Part shown: positions 42,746 through 53,284 of the stretch, piece by piece
Layout: every line of letters begins with the position of its first letter
Numbering within the stretch: position 1 is the stretch's first letter
Origin: Lepidurus packardi
Taxonomy: Eukaryota; Arthropoda; Branchiopoda; Notostraca; Triopsidae
Length of the DNA: 64,000 bases
Assembly (NCBI GenBank): GCA_023053545.1
Contig: JAKZAN010000002.1
Span: 1,162,375-1,226,374 of the forward strand
Direction: 5' to 3'
Translations under genes and position numbers: made by a program
Notes under the pieces: generated by a model
Seen by the model: only the letters and a program-made list of their open reading frames with translations
Databases searched by the model: none
Told to the model about the DNA's origin: nothing

Positions 42746-44060
42746 GACATTTAAATCCATGAAATACATAAGATGTGTACATAGTCAAGACGTTGTACAT
42801 ATAATTTATTATTTCAAACCCAGGAATGTTTACATATGTGATTAATTACTGATTTGTGGCGTTAACTAGTTAAAATGGAGAAATGTGTGCTTAACTGTAG
42901 GAAAGTAGCGAGTAGATCTATCTGATGATCACAAGGATTGAAGTTGTCGTTAAATAATATTCCGATCTCTTCTTTTGCCATGAGTATCTCCTTATCAAAG
43001 GCTAAAACTTACTAAGCAGTTACAAACGCCCTAAAGCGAGCAAGGTCACGTTGGAAGATTAGTCATGAAGATAAACAGCAGAATACAAGTTTGAACGTTA
43101 GCGTTAGGTTTCCTTCACTTTCTGGGAGTTTTTCTTGCAGCATAGGATAATGTTTTCCCCGTAGAATTGTATTATCCCGCTAAAACTTTCATCGGTTGAG
43201 GCTAACGTCGTCCTAGCGCGGTGGCTAATGAGGAGTTAGTAAGCGAATTCAAACTGTGTACTTCTAATGGTTATTCTAGTTCTTTGAAGCTATTTGTTCA
43301 CATTATATTAAGAGTGATATGTCGAGTTTACTCGTTTTGATGCCAGAGTTGTTGTTTGTATAAGTACTGTGATATTACTACCGTTATCGAGTTAAAAACT
43401 AACATAGTTTTTGCTTAATTGCAGGAATATATGGCCAACAGGATGTTTAATCCAGCTGCTGATCGCAATAAAGGTCACATCTTGGAAGTTTTGAAGAAGT
43501 TCTTACCTTCTAATGAAACGCAACACCTTGGCTTAGAGATCTCGTCAGGCAGTGGGCAACACGTGGCGTTTCTCGCGTCCCATTTCAAGAATATCATTTG
43601 GCAGCCATCAGAATATGATAAAAGCCAATTACGAAGCATCCAAGCCTATATTGTGGACTCCAAACTCGACAATGTGCTCCCACCAGTCTACGTAGATATC
43701 ACCGCTCCCTTGAATCAATGGGAACTCGATTTGCCTAGCAACGAATGCTACGATTTTATGCTAAATATTAACATGATCCACATTTCCCCCTGGGCATGTA
43801 CCGAAGCTCTTTTCGCTCGGGCAGCCGAGTTGTTGAAACCTGGTGGCTTGCTTTTCACGTACGGCCCTTATGCTCTTGATGGGCTCGTTTCGCCCGAAAG
43901 TAATGTTCGGTTTCATGAAAGTTTACAAGCGCGTGACCCTCACTGGGGATTGCGTGATGTAGCAGATTTAAAAACCCTTGCTTTAAAATACCGCATTACC
44001 TTGGTCGAAATGATAGATATGCCTTCCAACAACAAAACTTTAGTTTGGAAGAAGTTGTGA
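42727..44060 (+). CDS. METTL26: methyltransferase-like 26 (DUF938)
   Basis: SAM-dependent methyltransferase-fold protein of unknown substrate. The main exon 43425-44060 encodes FNPAADRNKGHILEVL, GLEISSGSGQHVAFLA (SAM-binding motif I), WQPSEYDKSQLRSI, INMIHISPWACTEALF, GGLLFTYGPYALDG and HWGLRDVADL...MIDMPSNNKTLVWKK. This is collinear with human METTL26 (C16orf13). The acceptor at 43423-43424 fits an upstream exon ending in ATG at 42727-42729, giving M-E-Y-M-A-N-R and 212 residues. Otherwise ATG 43431 starts the same protein 3 residues later. A second candidate first exon lies at 43267. The 3' flank is tandemly duplicated, including the sequence around the stop codon. Confidence 0.88.
43118..43285 (+). 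repeat. degenerate second copy of the METTL26 promoter and first exon
   Basis: Aligns to 42585-42745 with an offset of 540 bp. The three motifs are each altered: CATTGG to CATCGG, TGACGTCG to TAACGTCG, CCAATGAG to CTAATGAG. The ATG (43267-43269) at the donor is kept, but the donor reads GTTATT instead of GTAATT. Confidence 0.7.
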
Positions 44061-44485
44061 TATCAAAAATCCATTCCTTTTTAGCCAAAGTTTCGTTGTT
44101 GACACCCATTTGCTAGAGACAAGTCAGAAACTTCATTATTGACGGTTTAAGCTACGTTACTGGAAATTCATTGTTCCACTAACGTAGCTCGAAATCTAGC
44201 TTTGAAATCTGGGCCCAAGATTGGGTTGTATTTTGAAAACTAGGCGACTTAAAAGAGTTACACACAAGAATACTTTATAATTTTCTGGAAAAAGTTGTGA
44301 AAACAAAAATCCATTCCTCTTCATCGTAAATTTCTTTGTTGACATCCGCTTGCTAAAACTTCATTGTTGACGGTTTGAGCTACGTTACAGGAACTTCATT
44401 GTTGAAATCAAGGTCAAAAATTGGATTGTATTTTGAAAACTAGGTGACGTAAAAGACTTACATACAACTTTAATTTTCTGTTTTT
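44051..44485. repeat. tandem duplication of the METTL26 3' end, offset 240 bp
   Basis: GAAGTTGTGA-TATCAAAAATCC (44051 onward) recurs as AAAGTTGTGA-AAACAAAAATCC at 44291 onward, and similarity continues to about 44485. Copy 1 contains a perfect 10-bp inverted repeat AGCTACGTTA/TAACGTAGCT (44150-44159, 44180-44189). Copy 2 keeps only the left arm. Confidence 0.75.
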
Positions 44486-44584
44486 CTTAGCGTTAGATCA
44501 ATAGGGAGTATAGGAAATAGAGTCGCGAGGGCTTAAAAGATTCACTTCAAATTGTAATAAATTAAATCTTGTATGGCTTTATTG

Positions 44585-46284
44585 CTAAAGCAAAGGCTCT
44601 GAATCATTCCAGTTAACTTGCGCAGATGGCCACTTGGTTCGTATGCAGAGTTCCAATGGGGAATTTATCTTCCTCCCACGCAAACCTTCACTTCCCTTGG
44701 AATTCCTCTTCACCGTCAGCCTAATCTCCTTATTCTGCTGCGCTAATCCATCGTAGTAATACAAATCAAAACTCTGAGCTTCCTTAAACTCACTTAAGGC
44801 AAATAAAACGCTGTAGTGGCTCTCGCTGCAAATTAACCAGATTGGATGGTTCGGATTTTTCAAATTACTTCCCACCTTTGGGGGAAAAAAAATTAGTACT
44901 TCCTTTCTTTCTCGGTTTTATATTCCCCAATTTCTTTTCTTTACTTTCAAGCATCCATAGTGCTCGAAAAGGGATAATAACCCTATTTCGCATTCCGTAG
45001 AGATTCCATGGAGCTCCATTTCGCTGGCGGGGTCGTCCTGGTCGGTCGTCGAACATAATGCGATGGTTCCATCAAATACGTTGCTCCTAGCTTCTCCCAT
45101 TAGGAGCAAATTGACCATTTCTTGACTACAATATCCATACTGGGCTATCAATGGACAAGGCGAGTCCATATCCTCTAGCAAACTAGATAGGTTTTTCAGA
45201 AGAAAAGAAGAAAATCCATTAGAAAATGATTTGAAAGTTGTGTGGGGAAAAGGGAAAGAAAAAAGGGCAGATTAGCGAGCGTTATGTCTACTTATCGATT
45301 CCCCTTGTCATGACAACGGACCACAGCAAATGCAGGGCGCCTTGTCCTTTGAAACTGGTGAAAATCTGGGGCGATTCCCGCAGAAATCCCAGCAAGGCCT
45401 CCAAGTCTCGGAATTCTTGTTGAGCCAAGCTTTTCCCTTTCATCAAAACGATGGTGGCGTGCGTATGCGACCCGGCCCGCCATAATATCTCCGCCAGAGA
45501 CAGGAATAGGCTTTCATGGCAATTGCCTTTGCTTAGGGCGTGTTCCAAACCTGCAGAAATGGCTGCAGAGTTGAGGATTGTGCTTCCGTAGAGTACCAAT
45601 TTCAAGATATGGGCTTGCACAGCGGCCAGCAGTCCACACGGTCCTCCCTTTTCCAATGGAAACCGGGATTGATAGAAATTTGAATTTTAAAAATATCTAT
45701 TTTAAGCTTTTTTTGTAAGTTTTGAGAGTTTACCCGGTTCTGGACAAGGCCATACGGGACGTTTTTAGAGAACAGAAAGCTTTGCTTGGTCCATTCGAGA
45801 GGGTAGAACGTACGATTAGGACCCAAGATGATGGAATGCAAGCGTTTTTCTTCCAGAGACGTGAGGAATCCTGCGTTGGGAGCCAACTCGTATTTGGGAG
45901 CGACTCGAAGAAGCGAACTGGGGACCTGGACTGCGTCTTCGAGCGTTAGATCTTCAATGTAGAGGTCAGGAATGCTGCTGGCCATGCTCACGGACCTCCT
46001 CAGAAGAAATTTTTCGTGTTCGGGAGCTTTTATTTGATGAGACAGTTGATCTTGCCGAGTTGTGTTGGCAAGTTCGCTGGGCCTAGCATGGCAAATTGGA
46101 GTTGGATTAGACAAGTCAGCTCAGTTGGCGAGCTGGTAATAGAAAGGGCACTAGTTCTTGTGTCACCTGATAAAATGTTCCCCCCGTCATTTGGTCGATA
46201 TAAGGGACGGCCAACGTCGAATGGGATATTGACGACGCCGCTCGAGGCGCATGCGGCGTCCATTACTTGAGGCATCCCTAGCAT
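44585..46284 (-). CDS. MINDY4: MINDY4-type Lys48-selective deubiquitinase (FAM188B)
   Basis: Cysteine protease of the MINDY family trimming K48-linked ubiquitin chains. Minus-strand exons: 46284 to about 46165 (MLGMPQVMDAA...), a likely 47-bp intron, about 46118-45720, about 45665-45290, about 45180-44955 and 44870-44585. Catalytic motif: GLVQNR then GGPCGLLAAVQA (nucleophile Cys). SLAEILWRAGSHTHATIVLM, AQYGYCSQEMVNLLLMGEA with SNVFD, and GLLSLFEHYG follow. LICSESHYSVLFAL carries the catalytic His. FDLYYYDGLAQQNKEIRLTV precedes LCIRTKWPSAQVNWNDSEP at the end. All match vertebrate MINDY4. It is much shorter than human MINDY4 (about 757 aa), so the long N-terminal region is mostly missing. The N-terminal start and the first intron are less certain than the catalytic exons. 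Confidence 0.88.
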
Positions 46285-47304
46285 GCGGCTCTTCTGTTTC
46301 GTAATTTATAGCCTGCTCGAGTATTTGGCGAGAGGACTTCCATATCCCGCAATACTACTGGGTCGTAGCAACTAAAATAAAATAAAAAATGGCAATTCGA
46401 TTTCCGGTTCCCATGGAGAAATTAGTGCTGTAACTAAAATAATGATCGAAAATAACGTTCGATGATAATATAACAGATTCCCCGTAATTTTTAGCATTTC
46501 GTTGGTCATTTTTCGTTTATCAGGCGCGGAAAGTACGTTTTTAAAGTTGCATTATTCAGCCTAAATAATCGTACGGCTAAATCGCCGTGGCGCTTCGAAG
46601 TCGATAGCGCAGAAGCATCGATATCGTAAGAACCTCGATACGAGAATATCGATAAGTGTCAGCCATAGGCTTATCGACGTGAGGGATACCTTAGTTTTCG
46701 TGAATGGAAATGCCGTGTATGATAAATTCGGGTCCGTATTTGAAAACAAGGCTCTTCCCAGTCTCCAGAAGAGCCTGCTTAATTAATTATGCGTGAATTA
46801 GAAGCGTTAAGCCAGTAAAATCCTGTGGTGTATGGGCCACCCCAAAGTTTGTTGTAAACGAAGAGGAAGCATTATTACACCTTCTCCCTTGTGTATGTGT
46901 GTTGTGTGCGTGTGTTCCTCCCACACCGAGTTCAATCTCCCTCCAATCTCTCTCAACACTTTCCAGCTGACGACAAAAACCTTTTCTGCGAACGAATTGT
47001 TCCAAATGGCTGTCAAAAACAAGTGACAAAGTACAAACATGTTACCATCCTGCAGTCCAGTCCACAGACATTGCAATGAGCCACATCCTTGCCAACAAAA
47101 AAATCTCCTTTTGACTCGTTCTTCTCCTTCTACATCTTCTACGTCTTCATCTTCTTCTTCTAATTCCTTTGCAAGTGTCTGAAAAATCCCGACACTTGGA
47201 AATAACGTTCTCTAGTGCTGAGACTCAGCTCAAAGTCTTACTCATAACTTGTAGGAACTTCCAACTTCATTGCTGGACCTCGTTTTCAGTATACTATATA
47301 TACC
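46285..47304. promoter_or_regulatory. divergent interval MINDY4 / YjbQ with DRE motifs
   Basis: TATCGATA (DREF element) at 46647-46654 and ATCGATATCG near 46617. TCGATAAG and its complement CTTATCGA flank a 13-bp spacer (about 46650-46678). 47090-47165 is a pyrimidine-rich TTCTTC stretch, probably YjbQ 5' UTR. Short open frames at 46800-47080 have no similarity I recognise. Confidence 0.5.
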
Positions 47305-48381
47305 ATGAGCGTGGAATTGAATGTAGGGGGACCTGGCTCCAGCCGAAGCTCGACTGGGATTCAAATGGGCTCTGCTTGGTTTCAGAGAAAAGTCAACCTC
47401 CGGCCCCAACACAGAGGAGTCCATTTAGTCACCGAAGAAATCTTGCGGCAAGTCCCAGAGCTTGGACAATTTGCCATCGGATTAGCACATATTCAAAGTA
47501 TTCTCCTCTAATATAACTCAATCTAATTATTCCTAAATTCTCCATTCTATTCTTTCAAAATTAGTTCTCCATACGTCTGCGAGTTTGGCGCTCAATGAAA
47601 GCTGGGATCCAGACGTACGAGACGACATGGAAATGATGCTAAACCGCATAGTGCCAGAAGGCCTACCTTATAGGCATTCCTGCGAGGGACCTGACGATAT
47701 GGTAAAAAAAAATCGGACCTTCCTTAAACATAACTTACTTTACTACTCCCAACTTAAATTAGTCTTGACAAGTGTCCTAATTTTTTCATTATTTAGCACG
47801 AGCTCTTGATGAGAAAAAAAATCGTTCTGTAATTGAAAGAAGCGTAGAAGTAGATTTTTACGACTATTTTACCCTCCCAAATTATTGCTGGAAGATTGTC
47901 TAGGAGTTATTAGTGTACACAAGTATCGTAGAATCAATCCTATCGTAGATTCTAGTAGAATCTTGGGTTTCACTTAAAGGGAAAAAAAGATTTAACTTGA
48001 TTTTTTAAAAATTTTGTTCAAATAGCGGTAGTTAAATTTTAGAAAAAAAAGTAGAGTAGTAGTAGTTGATGTTCTTTTTTTGGTGTTCTTTTTCTTTCTC
48101 TTCCCTTCCTGTTCCCTGTTTCCCCAACATTGAAACCTACCACGCAGCCCGCCCATGTGAAGGCGTGTTTCCTAGGCTCCTCCCTCACGCTCCCCATCTC
48201 GGAAGGGAAATTGGCGCTCGGGACCTGGCAAGGCGTTTGGCTCTGTGAACACCGTAATCACGCTGGCTCAAGGAAGGTGATGGTCACTCTCAACGGTTGT
48301 TTGAGAGACAGCAGCCGCCTGCGTAGTCCGCATCCCAGCGCAGGAGGCGTGGATTCGCCTGTGGCTTCAACTTCCAGCTAA
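47305..48381 (+). CDS. YjbQ/UPF0047 family protein
   Basis: Three exons (47305-47497, 47565-47701, 48148-48381) join in phase to 187 residues. WFQRKVNLRPQHRGVHLVTE, LHTSASLALNESWDPDVRDD, YRHSCEGPDDM then PAHVKACFLGSSLTLPISEG, LALGTWQGVWLCEHRNHAG and SRKVMVTLNG match the compact bacterial family almost end to end. The conserved His, Asp and Glu residues that bind metal are all present. The family is best known from prokaryotes, where some members have thiamine-phosphate-synthase-like activity; the animal role is unknown. A Ser/Pro-rich tail of about 35 residues is extra. Metazoan splice sites and a 446-bp intron show it is a resident gene, not contamination. Confidence 0.9.
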
Positions 48382-49886
48382 TCGTCCACTTCAATCTTTC
48401 ACGAAAAAAATAACGTGTAAAATTCCCTTAAAAAATCCTCCCCAAATCTCTCTCCCTCTCTCTCTCTTCTCTAGTCCTCTCTCCAAAACAAGGGGATTTT
48501 TTTCAAAAAAAAAAACTTCTGAGAACCCCAGTAGAGGGCGTCATCAGCATCAAGTAGCTGACACTAGGTAGCAGAAGTGTATCGACATACCAGAGGGCAG
48601 CAGAGGTACTAGGAGGGAAGGGCGTACATTACTAAAAGCTTCCCTCCTCTCGCCACAGCCATCCATTTAATAAAGAAAACAACACCCTTTTCGAATGTTT
48701 TCCAGCCCTCAGCAGATAAAAGCGCACACGAAAACGTCATTCAATCACTTTTTTGGGTTCCATTTTTCAAAACCCCTCATTTTGAATCCTTTTTCATTAA
48801 GTCTTTAAAGGAAAGGGGGAGCAGTTTAGTCGAGATTCGTAAAAAAAAGAGTTGTTACAGTTTGTTGGTTAAGAAAAGTATTTCTTATTCGTTAATATTG
48901 TTTGTTTTTTGGAGTAGTTTTCCAGTAATTGATGCAATAAGGAAAAATGGTAGGGCAAAGGGGCAAGTCCAGTTTTTTTTGGAGGTGCGGAAAAAAATTT
49001 AGGAAGATCGGTAGGAAATTAGCTGTAAGATAAAAACTGCCCGATCTGCACCTTTAATTCACCTTTTCGCGATCTGCCCTTCCTCCCCCTAAAAATTGAC
49101 ATTTTCACTTGTAGTATTTTTTATTTTAGGAATTTATAAATCTCTGTCCAGCCATGAAATCATTTTCTCATAGCAGAGCAACGAGCGCAAACAATGTAGT
49201 CTAGCTAGGGTAGTTTTTTTTATGATTTAAGTTTCCTAAAACCTAATTTTTGTAAAAATTTTCTATTCAATTATTTGATTTTTTTTTTAGTCCAACCCCC
49301 TTAACCTCCCTTTTTGTGATCATTTGTTAATAAGAGATGTGACTCTTGAATATCAATTTGTTGACCTTCGTCCCGCCCATTCCCGGAAAATAAGACGTTC
49401 TTAGAAGACTCATTTTCCCCCTACAAAAAAAAATAACCTCTTTGGAAAGGTTTGAATGCAAATTTGAAGAGTAGAGATGAATATGCTAATGAAGCAGTGT
49501 TACCACTGTGCATGATGAGAAACCGTAGACACACATACACAAACACACGCACATGTTGTACAGGCCCTGTACAGGAATGGCTGCTATTGTGGATTCAAAT
49601 ACAGATTTATGCTTTCTTGGTTGAAAGAAACTGTTTTTGGGTGTTTAATTGTCCTTTTCGCGAAAAATCATGGTTAATGTGAATGATTAGTTTGATTTAA
49701 TGTTCAATGCACTGTTTGGATTGAACTCTTAAAATTATTACGTATAAACTTGATTTTGCGGAGGAATCTAGCCGTTGCCTCTTTCAGAATACGAAAAGCG
49801 CGCCAAAGGAAGGCACGTGGATGCCGAGACGTGGCGCTATTGTTCCAAAACAAATGCAATGCTCGTTTGGCGGTTTAAAATGAACC
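48382..49886. other. intergenic; YjbQ 3' flank, CTCF-like cluster, MAD2L2 promoter
   Basis: No ORF is recognised. 48455-48475 is TC-rich, 48528-48603 holds three CTCF-like motifs, and 48800-49450 is AT-rich. 49500-49560 has ACACACA-type sequence. GC-richer sequence at 49795-49885 probably forms the MAD2L2 promoter. Confidence 0.5.
48528..48603 (+). promoter_or_regulatory. three same-orientation CTCF-like motifs
   Basis: CCAGTAGAGGGCGTC (48528-48542), ACACTAGGTAGCAG (48561-48574) and ACCAGAGGGCAGCAG (48589-48603). The first fits the CCASYAGRKGGCR core; the others differ at few positions. All read in the same direction within 76 bp. Confidence 0.45.
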
Positions 49887-50703
49887 ATGGCGGAAATGTT
49901 GACTAACAATGGTAAGTGCATAATTTTAAAATTTGGGGAAAATTATATTCTTCCTAATAGATATTGTTGGATTGATTTGTGAAGTGCTGGAAGTTTCCAT
50001 GCACCAAATTTTGTACGTTCGACATCTATATCCTGCAGTAATATTCCGTGAAAAAAAGATCTACGGAATCCAGGTTCAAGTACGAAGTACAATGCAATTA
50101 TAAAATAAAAGCACTAGAAGCTTCATTAACACCGTCTCTATTTAAGATGGCTATGCACCCAGAAGTGACCGATTATATTAGCAGATGTGTTATCGCCATC
50201 AAGTCAATACTCTTGGACGGAAGCTTGGACAAAGTTGAGTTCGTGCTGGTCACCAACGAGGAAAAAGTAGTTGAGAAATTCGTATTTGAACTTGTCCTAA
50301 CTGGCCTATACGGGTAAGTCTCTTTATCCCATTTACACTGTTTTAATATTTTACCTCCGCCAGAGAGACAAACATTGACGCTTTAGAACAGAGTTTAAGG
50401 GAATTTTGTCTAAAAATCGGCATAATCGACAATTTAATCCCCCCACTGGATACTCACGATCTAAGTTTCCGCATCCTAGTCGCAACTAACTCGTCTTTGT
50501 TAACTCAAAAGTCATGTATTAAAGTAATACACCTTATTCACAGTTTAAATAATTTTGTTAAGTATTATTAAAAACAGGATTTTCCTTGGATTGAAGCTCA
50601 ACCGGACCAAAAACACCTCCCAGCTTCCAAAATTGTTCCAATTCGCTCAGTACAGAACCCTGGACTTTCTTTACAATTATATGTACAAACGAGGAATTTA
50701 TAA
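49887..50703 (+). CDS. MAD2L2: REV7 / MAD2L2 HORMA protein
   Basis: Adaptor of DNA polymerase zeta and shieldin, and APC/C inhibitor. Five exons (49887-49911, 49961-50079, 50147-50313, 50364-50523, 50578-50703) join in phase to 198 residues (human 211). Typical blocks: ICEVLEVSMHQILYVRHLYP (human FLEVAVHLILYVREVYP), YGIQVQMAMHPEVTDYI, EKVVEKFVFEL, LREFCLKI, DFPWIEA (human DFPWILA) and SLQLYVQTR near the end (human LQLYVEER). ATG 49887 lies in CCATGG context. The terminal tail is slightly shorter than in vertebrates. Confidence 0.93.
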
Positions 50704-50745
50704 AAAAAACTGTGTAGAAACTGGAAAAAAAATAACGATTTTTGT

Positions 50746-50907
50746 ATGCTGAAAGATCGCGTGGTGTTTGAAAACGCCCCCGAGGACCACGTCATCGAGC
50801 TAAGTATCGATTCTTTCCCTTCTGTGATCGATGTAGTCTCTTCGCCGGCCGTCGCCCCTGCGTTTGGTGTGCTGTTGTTCCTGACCACTTGTAAGTACCA
50901 AATTTAG
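50746..50907 (+). CDS. possible small ORF with a hydrophobic C-terminus
   Basis: ATG 50746 opens 53 residues: an acidic first half (FENAPEDHVIELSIDSFP) and a hydrophobic second half (PAVAPAFGVLLFLTTC), as in a tail-anchored peptide. It starts 43 nt after the MAD2L2 stop. A near-perfect donor CACTT|GTAAGTA at 50890 suggests it may instead be an exon spliced onward, possibly into the eIF5A 5' UTR acceptor near 51226. No family is recognised. Confidence 0.3.
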   Translation: MLKDRVVFENAPEDHVIELSIDSFPSVIDVVSSPAVAPAFGVLLFLTTCKYQI

Positions 50908-51261
50908 CGTGTTGTAATCTATAAATTCAATTGATTTGTTATAAAAATGGGTCTATTTTATCCCACGTTTGATTTTTCATAAATTTTAATCGCGATAAGT
51001 GTGCAGTGAGGCTGGTAAGCACGCATCAGTTGTGACACATGCACATGGTTCCCGCATTTTGCTTGGACGCCATATTTGACCTTGTTTCCAAGCGTGAAAC
51101 TAACCAACTTTTAAGCTACTTTTTGGGTTCCTCACAGCTTAGTGTAATGTTATAAACTAATCACTAGACTTATTGATAAGGTTAAGTAACCTTCTCTTTA
51201 CAAGTTTTCATTGTTGTCTTGCAGATTTTATCCGTCTACATTTCTTTAAACTAAAAAAGCC
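50908..51261. promoter_or_regulatory. eIF5A promoter and 5' UTR intron
   Basis: TTGTCTTGCAG ending at about 51226 is a strong acceptor 35 nt upstream of the eIF5A ATG, implying a 5' UTR intron. Sequence around 51010-51100 (GCACGCATC, GGACGCCAT) may hold the promoter. Confidence 0.45.
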
Positions 51262-52401
51262 ATGGCAGAACTAGAAGATACTCACTTCGAGTCTGCTGAA
51301 TCTGGAGCTTCTGCAACCTTCCCTATGCAATGTTCCGCATTGCGTAAAAACGGATTCGTCATGTTAAAGGTAATTTTATTTTACTTCGTGTTGAATTTTG
51401 TTTCGTACCGTTTTAGGCTTAACATACGCAAGGTATTGTTCTTCGCTATTGCTTGCGTGCAGTACCGAAAGTAACCCCTTGCCAAATCAAAGGCTTCGGC
51501 GTTCTAATTTCGTTACTTTCCATCTGAAGTTTCGGAGCTGGACGTTAAGCTGACATTTGTGTGTTCATTTATATTAATTAGCTATTAAAGATTCCAGGCG
51601 TCTAAAGATTTTCTGCTCAAACATCATGAAGTACAAGTTAAGGTATTGTCTTTCCATAGGCACGTCCTTGCAAAATTGTAGAAATGTCGACCTCCAAAAC
51701 CGGCAAACACGGCCACGCCAAAGTGCACATGATTGGCATTGATATTTTCAACGGAAAGAAATACGAAGATATTTGCCCCTCCACTCACAACATGGACGTC
51801 CCAGTGGTTAAACGTGCCGACTTTGTGGTAATTAGCTCGCCCGTTCCTTCTTTTCCCATTATATTAGGAAACCTTGATAAACTTAATTTGTCATTCCAAA
51901 ATTCCGTCTAAAAGCACCTAATTTGTTTCACAAATTAAAAAAATGGGTTCCTTTCACTACTAAACGGTAGTGTGTTATCATTACTGTATTAATAACTTAG
52001 ACTCGAGCGTGTATGCCATGAATGGAAGCTATTTCGCCTCGTCGCTTGGGGGTTTTGCGGGAAATGCAAAAAATGTCTCGATTTTCAATGGAATTAATGG
52101 ATTTTTTTCCATTACAGCTTACTGACATCTCTGATGACGGTTATTTGTCTCTCATGAATGACGCCGGTGACTTGCGCGAAGATTTGAAAGTTCCCGAAGG
52201 TGAGCTTGGAGCGCAGCTTAGGAGCGATTTTGAAAACGGCAGGGAAATCTTGGTAATTTTAGTTTTAATTTAATAGTGTACAATTACTATCCAGGAAATT
52301 TTCTTTAATAAATAATATTTTTACCGTAGTGCACTGTGTTGAAGGCTTGTGGCGAAGAATGCGTAATTGCTATCAAGAATAATACGGCGGCCGAAAAATA
52401 A
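51262..52401 (+). CDS. EIF5A: translation factor eIF5A
   Basis: Hypusine-containing factor that relieves ribosome stalling. Four exons (51262-51369, 51660-51827, 52118-52252, 52330-52401) join in phase to 160 residues, the family's usual length. [12 protein letters not shown], then [21 protein letters not shown] with the hypusine lysine in TGKHGHA (exon 2). [33 protein letters not shown] and [14 protein letters not shown] follow. The ATG lies in GCCATGG context. The coding exons are the most conserved in the window. Confidence 0.97.
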
Positions 52402-53284
52402 AAAGCTCGCGGATTGGGTTGTAGGCTGGGTGATGGTCCATCAGTTTGTTACGACATTGCTTTTTTTCATTTTGTCTGTGCCTGTTAACCAAAAGATTCA
52501 AACTCTAAAAAGCAAAAAGAAAAGTCCCCAGCCTTTCGTTTCCGGAAGCGGCTTGAAAAGCGGGCAAAAAAATTGTAAAAGCTAAAGACTTGTGTAATTT
52601 CCCTTTTTTATGTGGAATTGCTCGGGCTTTAGTTTGTGATGAAGCTTGGCTACAAAAAAAAAATATTCCCTGGAAACACACGAAAGGAGCATGTCCTTAA
52701 AAAAAGAATTCAGTTCTCAAATCTAATAATCACGGCATATTTTTTTTCGATTATTAACTTTTTGGATTTTTCTTTAACTTTCTGGATTTGCAAACACTCA
52801 AGTGTTTTTTGGTATTGGCTCATACAGAAAAGCTTACAGCATTTTTTCTTCGAGAGGGTACAAAATAAAAATTTGATGGACATGGGATTTGATGTTTTTC
52901 ATTTTGTTTCGCTAACTTGAATTCTGGGCGGGGGGGTGGAGCTTATGTCCCCATAGTAAGTCTGCAAGATAAAACTATTGAAACTGGAACAGATGTTTGT
53001 ATATTAGCATCATCAATATACAAGTGCCAAGAGGGAAAAATGGCAGGCAAATTGGAAAATAATGAAGGGGGGAGAAAAAAGGGACGAAATTTGGACAAAA
53101 ATTTTGGAGGAAAAACTTTCGTTCTTGTGTGGCTTAATTTTGGTTTCATGGATCATTTCCCCCATTGGATAACAGCGCATTCCTTTTTATGCAAATTTCT
53201 TGCCCCCATAAATGTACAGTTCAACCACCCAAATTTGTGTTTTGGTGTATAAAGTGTTCTTTTTCTGAATTTCTTTCAGAGCTC
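52402..53284. other. convergent 3' interval between eIF5A and CAPZB
   Basis: 3' UTR-like, AT-rich sequence with A-runs at about 52652-52661. Open frames at 52636-53252 contain low-complexity residues and no recognisable family. Confidence 0.5.
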
